NCBI GenBank assembly: GCA_028583605.1
Contig: CM053330.1
Span: 33,753,597-33,817,596 of the forward strand
DNA from: Dastarcus helophoroides
Taxonomy: Eukaryota > Arthropoda > Insecta > Coleoptera > Bothrideridae
Direction of reading: 5' to 3'
DNA length: 64,000 nucleotides
Positions 11,833 to 21,682 of this stretch are shown here, piece after piece (position 1 is the first letter of the stretch; every line of letters begins with the position of its first letter). A program made the position numbers and the translations under genes. The notes under the pieces were generated by a model. The model was not told the origin of the DNA. It saw only the letters and a list, made by a program, of their open reading frames with translations, and ran no database searches.

Positions 11833-14800
11833 ATGGTGGATGATGCAATAAATTCGATTTTAGAAGCGGCAAAAGTTGTTGAATCACAGATGGATATTAA
11901 GGTATTGTTGGAAAAAATAGCAATTTATAAGGAAAAATTGTCAAAGTAAAATTGCATATTTGCTAAAAATAGAAGCTGAATTGAAAAGAAAACTGCAGCA
12001 ACCTGATATTCTGGAAAGTGATTATCATATTATATGGGAGGAAGTGAAATCTTCGTTTAAAAAACGAATAACAACCGGTGTGATTATCAATTTAAAACAT
12101 AAGGATGCGGAACAATTTTTGGTTGATGCTTTTGAATTATTTAAAGTACGAATTAACAATATTTTAGAAAAATATCACATGTTGAAGGTCAATACTGTAT
12201 TGTGTGGGGAATTTATAAAATATAGTGTAAACAATGACAGTGAAATTTCAGATCTTAAATATTTTAATACGAGAAACAAAAAAATAGATCAGTCCACTGA
12301 TTTGAAAGAATGGTTTACAGATAATGTATTTGATAAAATTATGAATAAATTAAGTGAATTTCAGGAGCGAGATAGCGGGTGGGCGTTAAATGAAATCTTT
12401 TGGTTAGAGATAAATATGAATAAATTTGAAATGGGGGCAGGGGGTTCATCCTACATTAAGTTACCTTCCGTAATTGCTAATAAACATGCATGCATTAATA
12501 TAAAAAATGAGGATGAGGCGTGCTTTTTCTGGAGCATAGTTAGTGCCTTACGTACACCACCTAAAACTTTAAAGGTAAATAAAGTTTCCTCATATCCTCA
12601 TTACAGTGAGATTCTTAATATTGAGGGAATTGAAATGCCCGTTTCATTAAATGATATCAGTAAATTTGAAAACCAAAATGATATTTCGGTAATTGTTTTT
12701 TTACTCGAATCTAATTGTGAAATTAATCCTGTTAGGCTAACAAAATCCAAACTTAATAGACATGTAAATTTGCTATTACTTTACGAAACAACGAATTTTG
12801 GGAAGAAGAGGTGGTAAAGTCGCATTATGTTTGGATAAAAAATCTGTCAGCATTGGTTGGGAGTCAATTAAACAAAACACAACATAAAAAATTTATTTGT
12901 GATAGGTGTCTAAATTATTTTAGAATTGAAAAGAATTTTCATGAACATGTGAAATTATGTGAGAAAATGAACCATTGCAAAATTTCATTCCCGCGCGACC
13001 TAACATTAAAATTTAAGGATCATGTGTATAAACAAAAAGCTCCTTTTGTTATATACGCAGATTTTAAATTGCCATTTAAAGAGAAGAACGAGGAAGTGAA
13101 AAACACGTTAAGATACCAGAAACATCAAGCATATAGTGCGGGGTATTACTTAAAATGTGAATATGATAATAGTCTTTCTCGTTTTAATAGTTATACGGGG
13201 GAGGATTGCATGAAGTTGTTTGCAGATGAGTTGACAGGTATATCCAATTTTGTTGATGCTAAAATGAAAAATATAATACCTATGGTGGTTGATAAAAATC
13301 TCATCATGGAAGCAACAAACTGTCATATTTGTGAAAAAAATTTTAATGATGATGATGATAATATTGTACGTGACCATGATCATTTTACGGGGAAGTTTCG
13401 CGGATGGGCACATCAAGCGTGCAATTTAAATTATAAAAAATCATTTGTTGTACCGGTAGTTTTTCACAATTTATCGGGGTACGATAGCCATTTTATTATT
13501 CGTGATTTGGCAAAATTAGGGACACTTACAGTATTGCCTCTGAATAAAGAGAAGTATATCTCGTTCACCCTTTATAATACTGAAAATAAAATAAAATTTA
13601 GATTTATCGATAGTTTTCGCTTTATGAGTTCATCGCTTGACAAACTTGCTGCAAATTTAAAATGTGATGATTTTAAAAATTTACGTGAAGAATTTAGATA
13701 TTTGGATGATGATAAATTTAAATTGCTATGTAAAAAAGGTGTATTTTGCTACGACTATATGGACTCGTTTGATAAACTTCAGGAAAAAACCCTACCACCG
13801 AGGAAGAAATTTTACAGCAAATTAAACGATAAAAACATTAGTCAAGCGGATTATGAGCATGCGCGTAAAATTTGGAATCTATTTAATATTCAAACTTTAG
13901 GAGAATATTCAGATCTATACATGAAAACGGATATTTTACTTTTAGCAGACATATTTGAAAATTTTAGGCAAATTATGCATTAGACTTATGATTTAGATCC
14001 CGTTTGGTTTTACACACTTCCGGGCTATACATGGGCTGCAATGTTGAAATACACCAAATGCGAATTAGAAATTTTAAGTGATGTGGACATGGTGATGTTT
14101 GTTGAGCGAGGAATTCGCGTGGCATAAGTATGTGTTGTAATCGGTATGGTCAGGCAAACAACAAATACATAAGGAATTACGATCCCACACAAGGGTCTAA
14201 ATATCTCATGTATTTAGATGTAAACAATTTGTATGGATGGGCAATGAGTCAGTGTCTTCCATATAACGGTTTTAAATGGTTAGAAAATTTTGATGTGAGT
14301 AAAGTACCCGATGATGCTTCCGTAGGATATATTTTAGATGTAGATTTGGAGTATCCAAAGCACCTACACACCCAACACAAAGATTACCCTTTTTGTGCAG
14401 AGCATCTGGTGCCGGATGGATCCAAACTTCCCAAACTAATGAATACCTTATACAATAAAAAATCTTATGTTATCCACTATAGAAATTTAAAGCAAGCTTT
14501 AAAGCACGGATGGAAATTACGAAAATCAACAGAGTATTGCAATTTAATCAGAGCAAGTGGCTTAAGCCCTACATTGACTTAAATACTCGATTGAGGGCTG
14601 AAGCTACTTCTAATTTCGCGAAAGATTTATTTAAATTAATGAATAATGCGGTTTTTGGAAAGACAATGGAGAATATAAGGAAACACGGTATTGTAAAATT
14701 AATTACTCGTTGGAATGGGTGGAATGGTGCTAAAAATTTAATAGCAAATCCAGCATTTCATAGTCAAACTATTTTCGATGAGCACCTTGTAGCTATTGAA

Positions 14801-15454
14801 ATGCGAAAAACTAAATTAATTTTCAACAAACCCTTGTACATTGGAATGGCAATACTTGACATCTCTAAACTGCGCATGTACGATTTTCATTATGATGTTA
14901 TGCTAACGAAATTTGATGATAATAAATGTAAACTTCTATGTACCGATACTGACAGTTTTATTTATGAGATTCACTGTAATGATGTATATGGGGAATTGAT
15001 AAAAGCATTACCCGATAAATTTGACACCTCTGATTATGCTACAAAAAACTGTTATAATATTTCTCAACGAAATAAAAAGATACCAGGTCTAATGAAAGAT
15101 GAACTAAATGGACAAATTATGACACATTTTGTTGGTCTTCGATCAAAAATGTATACATATTTAATCGAAGATACTGAAAAATGTGTTAAAAAATCCAAAG
15201 GGGTAAAATCAAATGTTGTTGCAAATAATATCACTTTTGAAGATTATGTTGAATGTTTAAAACAAAATAAGGAGAAAGTAATCGAACAATGTTGTATCCG
15301 ATCGTATGCTCATAATGTATGCACCATTCGTCAATCAAAAATAGGTCTAAGTCCGAATGATGATAAACGTTATCTGATCGAAGGATCATGTGACACTCTT
15401 CCATATGGATATGCTGCAAACAACAACAACAACAACGAATTTAATACGTTGTGA
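11833..15454 (+). pseudogene. Protein-primed type-B DNA polymerase, broken
   Basis: The replication polymerase of the element, about 1,200 codons in total. In order: a 38-codon opening frame (stop 11947-11949), an N-terminal region (11960-12817), a zinc finger (ICDRC...HVKLC), the exonuclease domain with an embedded endonuclease VII-like CHIC...RDHDHFTG...CNLNY motif, HNLSGYDSHF and YMKTDILLLAD. Then come the palm motifs DVNNLYGWAMSQ, LMNNAVFGKT and TDTDSF. Breaks are visible near 11947, near 12795 (frameshift), at 13981-13983 (TAG), near 14117 (frameshift) and near 14530 (frameshift). The first exonuclease motif reads YADFK, where the family normally has an acidic residue after DF. A run of AAC codons lies at the C-terminus (15418-15437). 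No functional product is expected. Confidence 0.93.
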
Positions 15455-15462
15455 GCAGTGAC

Positions 15463-16125
15463 ATGAAAAAGATGTCGGGGCATCAAGGTGAAGAAACATT
15501 GTTGTACAAAATGGAGTATCCTGTACAACGAGAAATTTCATATGTTATAAACAGTGAGATGACAATGCCAACAACAACAACAACAACAACGACGACGACG
15601 ACGACGCCGACAACGTTGGGCCAAGATGATGAAACCACAGGAAATAACATGAAAATAATAATGGGTTTGGAGGAAGGTGGTAATAATTATGAAGCATTGT
15701 TTTATAAGATGGAACATCCTGTAGATAATCATATAAGTATATTTACGGGATTTTCAAGTTTTACCAACAACCCTTCTGTGATGTTGAACGGTATGATTTT
15801 CAATTGGGAAAATTGGAAAACTTTCGTGGATCAATTAAGAAGCGACAACAACCCTTCTTGCATGAATGAAATTGATGTAAAAAATATTTTAGCTAAGGAA
15901 TATCTAATCGAGTACAGAATTGCATTGTTGGAAGAATTATTTTTTCAAGAATTTTATAGAGATATAATAGATGACATTAAATATCTAAGTAGTAATGTAT
16001 TTTTGATTGATTATAATTTTTTGTATAGTTATTTTACTACTGCTAATAGTTTATCTGACAAATATTATATCATGTTGGAATTATTAGAATATTTTCCTCA
16101 AAAATTATTTAATGATTTGATGTAA
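15463..16125 (+). CDS. Polinton hypothetical protein with threonine run
   Basis: About 220 residues, function unknown. The ATG at 15463 is preferred over the in-frame GTG at 15451, and it begins just after the polymerase stop. Residues about 35-50 are a threonine run made by ACA/ACG repeats (15569-15610), probably a variable microsatellite. Two copies of a LFYKMEHPV-like motif occur at about residues 15 and 80 (LYKMEYPV, FYKMEHPV). The C-terminal half is acidic, aromatic-rich and probably helical. No known domain recognised. The 3' end overlaps by 28 nt the convergent gene on the other strand. Confidence 0.6.
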   Translation: MKKMSGHQGEETLLYKMEYPVQREISYVINSEMTMPTTTTTTTTTTTTPTTLGQDDETTGNNMKIIMGLEEGGNNYEALFYKMEHPVDNHISIFTGFSSFTNNPSVMLNGMIFNWENWKTFVDQLRSDNNPSCMNEIDVKNILAKEYLIEYRIALLEELFFQEFYRDIIDDIKYLSSNVFLIDYNFLYSYFTTANSLSDKYYIMLELLEYFPQKLFNDLM

Positions 16126-16439
16126 TAAAACAATTTTAAACTGTGTAATTTTTTATTTAAACATTCCCTACAATTTAATTTAGATGGTGGTGGTCCATCA
16201 ATATGGGTAGAATGTTCTGGTCTGTTGTAATGATGCATACACGGCAATTTTTGTTGAAGATATCGACATTTTTGTAGGTTAGGTGGTAACCTTTTCCACA
16301 CACCAGCCAATTCCAAGGGACGTATGTTACTTAACAAATAACTATGTGGAAAATATTGTAATTCCTCATTGGTAAATTCATTTAGACGTTTGCCACTTAT
16401 ATGTTGTAAAATAACATTCACTTCTTTCGATGACGACAT
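16098..16439 (-). CDS. Polinton hypothetical protein, Cys-rich C-terminus
   Basis: 113 residues, function not recognised. The N-terminus (MSSSKEVNVILQHISGKRLN) looks helical and F-box-like in pattern (LPP.L near residue 52), but this is weak. Cysteines and histidines in the second half (KCRYLQQ, LPCMHHYN, NCRECL) could bind a metal. It is convergent with the preceding gene (28-nt overlap) and divergent from the next rightward gene, with only about 50 bp between start codons. Confidence 0.55.
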   Translation of the reverse strand: MSSSKEVNVILQHISGKRLNEFTNEELQYFPHSYLLSNIRPLELAGVWKRLPPNLQKCRYLQQKLPCMHHYNRPEHSTHIDGPPPSKLNCRECLNKKLHSLKLFYYIKSLNNF

Positions 16440-16488
16440 TCTAACTCAGACTGTTGACAGTATTACGACTCCGCACAGTTTTGTTTAT

Positions 16489-16695
16489 ATGTTGCTTGCG
16501 CAACAAGTAGAAGCTTTTCTTGTTAAGTTACAAAAATTAAAAAAAGATATAGAATTTTACAAGATTAAAAAGGAGCTCATAAAATCGTTATTAGAAATAA
16601 ATTTGAATGATAATGGCAGTGCTAATGAAAAATTTTGTAATATTAGTGGCGATCGTCGACAACATCTTTTACGCTCATATTCCAAAAAACGTTAA
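16489..16695 (+). CDS. Polinton small coiled-coil protein
   Basis: 68 residues beginning MLLAQQVEAFLVKLQKLKKD, a strongly amphipathic, Lys/Leu/Glu-rich helix with heptad-like spacing, ending in a basic tail (HLLRSYSKKR). The ATG at 16489 is the first methionine after the divergent intergenic stretch; the frame stays open further upstream. It overlaps the next gene out of frame by 89 nt. Function unknown. Confidence 0.45.
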   Translation: MLLAQQVEAFLVKLQKLKKDIEFYKIKKELIKSLLEINLNDNGSANEKFCNISGDRRQHLLRSYSKKR

Positions 16696-17107
16696 ATACA
16701 TGGCAATACGTTTTGATGACAACGATAATAGTACTTGGACATCAATGGGAACCAAACAAATTAAGCCCGATTTACGGGCATCTTGGGTTTATGTGCCCGA
16801 AACGAATAATAGCGTAATAAAATATAAACTATTATTAGAATATAAAAATGGAAGTCAAGGTGAATTACCAAATTGGCAATATATTTTCATCGGTGGAGGA
16901 CGAGGACCACCATCACTACCATCAGAGCGACCTTTGGAAAAGGAAATATTCAGAAATAATACACTGATGGAATGTGGATATACAACAACAACAACAACAA
17001 CAACAACTCAGTTAGATGTTGCAAATTTTATTTGTATTTTAATTATTTTAATGTTACTTATATTCCATATAGTTCAAAAGGGTATTAGTATTAAATCATG
17101 TTTGTAA
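16607..17107 (+). CDS. Polinton putative membrane protein
   Basis: Up to 166 residues. A hydrophobic N-terminus (MKNFVILVAIVDNIFYA, starting at residue 8) could be a signal peptide, and a second hydrophobic segment near the C-terminus (VANFICILIILMLLIFHIV) looks like a transmembrane helix followed by a short basic tail. Between them lies a soluble stretch with WTSMG and LEYKNGSQGELPNW. This type I membrane architecture could suit an envelope or entry protein, but no homology is recognised. A threonine run (ACA repeats, 16981-17004) precedes the membrane segment. The true start may be an internal methionine. Confidence 0.55.
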   Translation: MIMAVLMKNFVILVAIVDNIFYAHIPKNVKYMAIRFDDNDNSTWTSMGTKQIKPDLRASWVYVPETNNSVIKYKLLLEYKNGSQGELPNWQYIFIGGGRGPPSLPSERPLEKEIFRNNTLMECGYTTTTTTTTTQLDVANFICILIILMLLIFHIVQKGISIKSCL

Positions 17108-17134
17108 ATTTAAAAATAAAAAAACAATAATATA

Positions 17135-17602
17135 TCAACGGGGTAATTTATTTATTACATAATTATATAATATCCAACAATTATTTAAGCTGCATATTGT
17201 CTTGCCGGGCAGAGAATGGGACATGCATAGTGGGTTATCCTTTATGAATTTTGGGCAGTCTGGCATTTTTTCCAAATTGATCATAATCGATTCGGGTAGA
17301 TATGTCCTTAGAAATTTCATTTTATTCACACCTTTTACATAAATTCGATCCACGTCACTTAAATATGTTGATAAAATTTCATCTATTTGGCCATATTCCA
17401 ATAATCCTGAGTTATAGTTGATGTTATGGTGATTGTTTTCCAAATATTTTATTTGCCTTTTGCAGTTCTCCGTCAGTGAATGAAACGGTTTCGGAGATTT
17501 AAATAATAATGATGTCATACGGCTTGATGTGACAATCGCTAATTCTTTACATATAAATTCGGGTACGTTAAACCCTTGAATATCAACTACAGCAATTTTC
17601 AT
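17135..17602 (-). CDS. Conserved Polinton protein of unknown function (VDIQGF family)
   Basis: 155 residues starting MKIAVVDIQGFNVPEF. The N-terminal VVDIQGF strand, the YVKG segment near the middle and the CMSH and CSLNN cysteine motifs near the end resemble a family I recall in insect Polintons; I cannot name a biochemical activity. The arrangement of an early Asp-containing strand with later histidines is compatible with an RNase H or DEDD-nuclease-like fold, but that is speculation. It is the last gene of the leftward structural block. Confidence 0.6.
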   Translation of the reverse strand: MKIAVVDIQGFNVPEFICKELAIVTSSRMTSLLFKSPKPFHSLTENCKRQIKYLENNHHNINYNSGLLEYGQIDEILSTYLSDVDRIYVKGVNKMKFLRTYLPESIMINLEKMPDCPKFIKDNPLCMSHSLPGKTICSLNNCWILYNYVINKLPR

Positions 17603-17667
17603 TGTTCTTTATCACACAATTTTTTTGATTCAACTACCGGTGAGCCTAATATGTTTACTTTTTTATA

Positions 17668-18876
17668 TTACATTATGGATATAACAATTGCGAAAAGGGG
17701 AGTGTACTCTACTATCTTATCGTGAATTATGATGCAATATGCTTTTGTTTTGTTGCTAAAAATATCCTTACTTTCGAATTCAATTTTAACATCAACTATT
17801 GATGTTTTTATAGATTCGTTTTGTCGAGTGCAATCCACAACGAAGAGGGCTATATCTTTAAATTCGGAATACGTTAAAAGTGGAGAAGTGTGCGAATCTT
17901 GGAAAAAATTTGGTCGAAAATCGCAATATGCTTGATATGCTTCGGTGTATTGAAGATTAGAAAAATCAAATCTTAGCGGTTCATAAGGAAAACATTCTGA
18001 ATTTAAATAAACCGCCAAGTGAGTTAAATTTAAATTATCAAATTTATCTATTTCCGTACTTGTGTTTTCTTTCCTATCGGTTTGAAAGCCGATAATTACA
18101 TATCGAGGTCTCTCTAAATTCGTGCTCGTCTTTACAGACCAAATTTCTTCATTTGTTTTATTCAGATTAGGTAATTCATACAACTCCCATTGTCTAAACG
18201 GAATTAAAATCGGTCGATCCTTATTAATAAACTCCAATAAACGTAACTTTTCAGCATCGTTCGGTACAATATGTTTAACTTTTAATTCTATATTGGTGAT
18301 AACTATATTTGCTTCCTTTCCGGTCGGTGAATAACACGCATTTTTATCAGAACGAGCACGAATTAATCTCACTTTATGACTACCATATAAAATTCTCTGA
18401 TAATCTTGAAAAACTCCCAATAAATATTTTAATGGTATCCAAAAGTTAAATTTGTTGCTCTTAGTAACCGTAAGTTGATTTTGTTCCAATGGACACCATC
18501 CGGCAATATTTAAGGCTTTAGATTCATCCGTATTGTAACAAAGATAAGCCTTTATCGTAGTTGTTGTACCTGGGTCGCGTACTTTATCAATTTCTTTGCC
18601 ATTTAATTCGTAGGAAATGCTTTCAAACATGTAGGCAGCAGCATTAGAACCTAATTTCACATCACTGTTATCTTTTTTTATATCAATATGACCTTCTATG
18701 AGAAGTGCACCTTCAAAAAACGAAATTAAGGCATCCTGTTGGTTAATGTTTATTTCAATTTCATCGTTGTTTTGAAAAGATTTCGTATGAGGGTGGTATG
18801 TATGGTACTCCTCTCGAACGATTATGTCATCGTAATTGGGATCGGTGAATATTTGAATTTTGCTGCTTGACGACAT
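17668..18876 (-). CDS. Major capsid protein candidate, double-jelly-roll-like
   Basis: 402 residues, uninterrupted, starting MSSSSKIQIFTDPNY. The protein is beta-rich with few charged clusters and no signal peptide. I recognise it as similar to the arthropod double-jelly-roll-like family that includes Polinton major capsid proteins; key stretches are NNDEIEININQQDALISFFEG, KFNFWIPLKYLLGVF and the C-terminal SEFKDIALFVVDCTRQ. Its size is somewhat shorter than many Polinton capsids. It sits between the penton candidate and the VDIQGF gene in the leftward structural block. Called by family resemblance and context, not by a catalytic motif. Confidence 0.72.
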   Translation of the reverse strand: MSSSSKIQIFTDPNYDDIIVREEYHTYHPHTKSFQNNDEIEININQQDALISFFEGALLIEGHIDIKKDNSDVKLGSNAAAYMFESISYELNGKEIDKVRDPGTTTTIKAYLCYNTDESKALNIAGWCPLEQNQLTVTKSNKFNFWIPLKYLLGVFQDYQRILYGSHKVRLIRARSDKNACYSPTGKEANIVITNIELKVKHIVPNDAEKLRLLEFINKDRPILIPFRQWELYELPNLNKTNEEIWSVKTSTNLERPRYVIIGFQTDRKENTSTEIDKFDNLNLTHLAVYLNSECFPYEPLRFDFSNLQYTEAYQAYCDFRPNFFQDSHTSPLLTYSEFKDIALFVVDCTRQNESIKTSIVDVKIEFESKDIFSNKTKAYCIIIHDKIVEYTPLFAIVISIM

Positions 18877-18999
18877 CGTAACCTTGAGATCGAAGAAATA
18901 AATAATTTTCGAGACTTAGCTGCGTATGCGACGGACGCTTTCTCTCAAATGATTTTTGACCCTCAGTAAATGGTAATTTATTGTTGAACAATAAAACCA

Positions 19000-19725
19000 T
19001 TATAATTCCTTCAAAATTAATTGCACTACAATTTCTTCACCTCGAAAATTAATAAAATTAAAATTTTGATCTACAATATCCAATGTAATATTATTAATAG
19101 CGTCTTTGTTAATTATAGAAAGATAAACCAAATTATATGGAATCTCATCAATTTTATATCCCGGATCTGATGCGGGAGCAAATTCATACAAAGTATGAGA
19201 AACTTGATTGTTGCAATAAGTACCAGAAATGATATTACATTCAACTTTGATCGTCACAACTTTTATTATGTTTACCGGAAGGGACGATGAATGTGCAGTG
19301 CCTGCTTGAAAAACTTTATTTTCAAATCCTAAAGTTGATCCGATACTGTCTTCAGGAACGAAATTTATATTGTATACGTCACTGAACAATTCACACTGTA
19401 AGGTGTTATTGTTTGCGGTTAACTTAAAATGTTTCTCCTTTGTGATTTCTTTTTCGAACTCGCCTAATAGAATTTTATGTTAATATTTTTCAATATCTAA
19501 CAATTCGTAGGATCCAGTTGGAATAGTAATTACTCGTTCGGCGGTCTCGCCTACTTTTGTATAATAAAATTTATTACACCCCTCCTCTATATTGGGAATA
19601 CTATTATATGTATGAAAACCACTCCAAGCTAAGGCGTAGCTACGATTTGGACTCAGCTCAATCGGTGGATGAAAATCTGCAGATAATCTGCTTGTACGAC
19701 CTGTTAACGTAAAGATCTCGGACAT
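19000..19725 (-). pseudogene. Penton/minor capsid candidate with one in-frame stop
   Basis: A 242-codon frame, starting MSEIFTLTGRTSRLSADFHPP, interrupted once by TAA at 19480-19482; both halves are in the same frame. The N-terminus is conserved among insect Polinton proteins placed next to the major capsid gene (SRLSADFHPPIEL, YALAWSGFHTYNSIPNI). The beta-rich C-terminal half suggests a single jelly roll such as a penton base or vertex protein. Apart from the single nonsense codon, which could also be a sequencing error, the frame looks intact. Confidence 0.65.
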
Positions 19726-19789
19726 GACTAAAATAATGAGAAAGTTTTAAGTTTATTTAAATTAATTTGGTAAACGGAAAAAATAAATG

Positions 19790-20200
19790 CTATTGAAAAA
19801 TATTGTTTTTTATATTTGCTAAAAATTGTAAGCACAGATGCCCACAATTATAACTGTTGAAATCCTGAAACCTTTTGTGATTATATTTTATTGTTTTTAG
19901 ATTTAAATACGCGACCAATTCTTTGGGTGGTTTTAAATTACCAAAACCATCGAAGTATATTGCAATATTGCAACTTTTTTTATAAGCTACCCAATGAGTG
20001 CCAGAATTTTTACTACTGTCCAAATTAATTATTCCACATTCATTTTTCCAAACTTTTTTGGGTAAACAATCTCTCATAAAAACCCCTCTAAAATGTGGTA
20101 TATTAATTGCATATTTTTTTATGTCAAGATCAGTGAGAGCTCGACGTGGCAGATTTTTTAGTTTTTTGGAAAATGTTTTAAATAGAGACCCATTCCTCTT
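19790..20200 (-). CDS. Adenovirus-type cysteine protease (maturation protease)
   Basis: C48/C5-type protease that in related viruses cleaves capsid and core precursors. His in GTHWVAY, Asp in YFDGFG and Cys in YNCGHLCLQFL make the catalytic set, all in the frame 19790-20077. The first methionine (20077) lies well inside the conserved region: upstream codons in the same frame read PRRALTD and PHFRGVF, also typical of the family, and the frame remains open to a stop at 20201-20203 with no ATG. The functional N-terminus therefore overlaps the end of the PLA2 gene in another frame. It needs a frameshift, a non-ATG start or an upstream mutation to explain it. Confidence 0.82.
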   Translation of the reverse strand, partial: KRNGSLFKTFSKKLKNLPRRALTDLDIKKYAINIPHFRGVFMRDCLPKKVWKNECGIINLDSSKNSGTHWVAYKKSCNIAIYFDGFGNLKPPKELVAYLNLKTIKYNHKRFQDFNSYNCGHLCLQFLANIKNNIFQ

Positions 20201-20940
20201 TTATGTTTTTTTATATATAAACCATCACCCTTTTTTCCCATGGCGATAGCCTCGATTGTTTTATTATGCCTTTGAGATTCTTCTAATTGGTTTCTCGCTG
20301 CTTTGGCATCATTGACAGCTTTTGCAATACCAGCGGCACCACCAGATAGTGCCCCAACTGCACTTAATCCAGCAAAAAGAGGTATTAAAAATGGTAAAAT
20401 ACCCCCGGTTTTAGGAATAGGTATAACGCGTGGTAAATTTATTCTATCACGACCACCTCTTCGTTTGACATTCATACGAGCTGTTTTTAATGCCTCTAAG
20501 CTTAATTTTTTTATACCATCACCATCGTAACCTATTTTTTTCCTTTTTAAATATTTTCGCAGTGGTTGTAAAATAGCTTTTCGAAATGTCACTCCCCTTT
20601 TCAGTCCCATACCTAATTTACGCTTAACCTTCATCGCTCCAGTTACAACCAATGCTGCAGCTTTTTCTCCGAATTTTGAGTCTTTCGATTTAACTCTTTG
20701 CCACGCTTTATCCTCTAAAATTTTATCCGCTTGATGTCTCGCTGGCAATTCTTTATTTTTCGAATAGGCTATGTCGTGTTCTCTACAAGCTTCGTCTAAT
20801 GGGTTAATTCCTCTATCTCTTTTCCGTTGTTCGAGTTTGGTAAACGGACCACAAAAATTATAATTAGGTAAATGTAATTCTGGAAGTGGTAATTTGTTTA
20901 AAGCAGCATTAAAGAGACCTTCTCCTTTGGGAATCAACAT
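20158..20940 (-). CDS. Virion protein: parvovirus-like phospholipase A2 plus adenovirus-core-like hydrophobic segment
   Basis: 260 residues. Residues about 24-60 contain a secreted-PLA2-type calcium loop (YNFCGPFTKL) and the catalytic helix (DEACREHDIAYS, His-Asp pair), as in the unique region of parvovirus VP1, where PLA2 breaches the endosome during entry. The middle is very basic (KVKRKLG, RKYLKRKKIG). Residues about 185-225 (GGILPFLIPLFAGLSAVGAL) form a hydrophobic, glycine-rich segment resembling adenovirus core/membrane-lytic peptides. This combination is reported for adintoviruses. It shares a 61-bp divergent promoter region with the packaging ATPase. The 3' end overlaps the protease frame. 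Confidence 0.85.
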   Translation of the reverse strand: MLIPKGEGLFNAALNKLPLPELHLPNYNFCGPFTKLEQRKRDRGINPLDEACREHDIAYSKNKELPARHQADKILEDKAWQRVKSKDSKFGEKAAALVVTGAMKVKRKLGMGLKRGVTFRKAILQPLRKYLKRKKIGYDGDGIKKLSLEALKTARMNVKRRGGRDRINLPRVIPIPKTGGILPFLIPLFAGLSAVGALSGGAAGIAKAVNDAKAARNQLEESQRHNKTIEAIAMGKKGDGLYIKKHKRGMGLYLKHFPKN

Positions 20941-21001
20941 ACTAACTGAGTATACATATATATGTATAATTTAATATATAAATATTTCAGTTTATAAAAT
21001 A
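20941..21001. promoter_or_regulatory. Divergent promoter between PLA2 and ATPase genes
   Basis: Only 61 bp separate the two start codons. Reading right, TCAGTTT (about 20987) lies about 31 bp after a TATATAT stretch. Reading left, TCAGTTAGT lies immediately before the PLA2 ATG, about 31 bp after TATATATTAA. TCAGT is the arthropod initiator and the TATA spacing is canonical on both strands. Each promoter's TATA region sits near the other's initiator. Inferred from motif and spacing only. Confidence 0.6.
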
Positions 21002-21682
21002 ATGCGTACCAAGAAACATTCTTTGACATTACCGGTTACAAACTTCGATGTTGTTGATAATAAGTGTACTTCAATTCACCATAGCGCTTTATTACCGAAT
21101 GCAATAAGAGCAATTATTGCAGGACCGAGCGGTTGTGGAAAAACCAATGCACTCCTTTCTTTGTTATTTAACACAAATGGACTTCGATACGAAAATATTT
21201 ACATATACTCAAAATCTTTGTACCAACCGAAATATCAACTACTGGAAAATGTAATCAAATTAGTGCCCGAAATTGGATATTATGCCTACAAGGAAAATGC
21301 AAATATAGTGGATTTGACGAAAGCAAAAAAGAATTCTATATTTATTTTCGATGATGTTGCCTGCGATAAACAAAACAAAATTCGGGAATATTTTAGTATG
21401 GGTAGACATAAGCACATCGATTGCTTTTTCTTATGTCAAACATACACGAAAATTTCCAAACATTTAATTAGAGATAACACAAATTTCCTAATATTATTCA
21501 AACAAGATAACATGAATTTGAGGCATGTGTATGATGACCATGTGACTACAGATATGTCTTTTGAGAAATTTAAACAAATATGTTCTGAATCTTGGCAACA
21601 ACCGTATGGATTTCTAGTAGTTGTAAATGATTGTAATGAGGGGAGATATAGAAAAGGGTTTGACAGCTACATATATTTTTAG
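21002..21682 (+). CDS. A32-like genome packaging ATPase
   Basis: 226 residues, uninterrupted. The HerA/FtsK-type motor pumps DNA into the capsid. Walker A is AGPSGCGKTNALL (residues about 40-52), Walker B is IFIFDD (about 115-120), and a conserved FFLCQTYTKI segment follows at about 143-152. Length is typical for Polinton ATPases. Its start is the first ATG after the divergent promoter. The gene's last 56 nt overlap the hemopexin-like gene in a different frame, suggesting a shared transcript. Confidence 0.92.
   Translation: MRTKKHSLTLPVTNFDVVDNKCTSIHHSALLPNAIRAIIAGPSGCGKTNALLSLLFNTNGLRYENIYIYSKSLYQPKYQLLENVIKLVPEIGYYAYKENANIVDLTKAKKNSIFIFDDVACDKQNKIREYFSMGRHKHIDCFFLCQTYTKISKHLIRDNTNFLILFKQDNMNLRHVYDDHVTTDMSFEKFKQICSESWQQPYGFLVVVNDCNEGRYRKGFDSYIYF

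Noticed and set aside
17729..17935. Small plus-strand frame inside the capsid gene
   Set aside because: Lies wholly within the uninterrupted 402-codon minus-strand capsid frame and has no motif.
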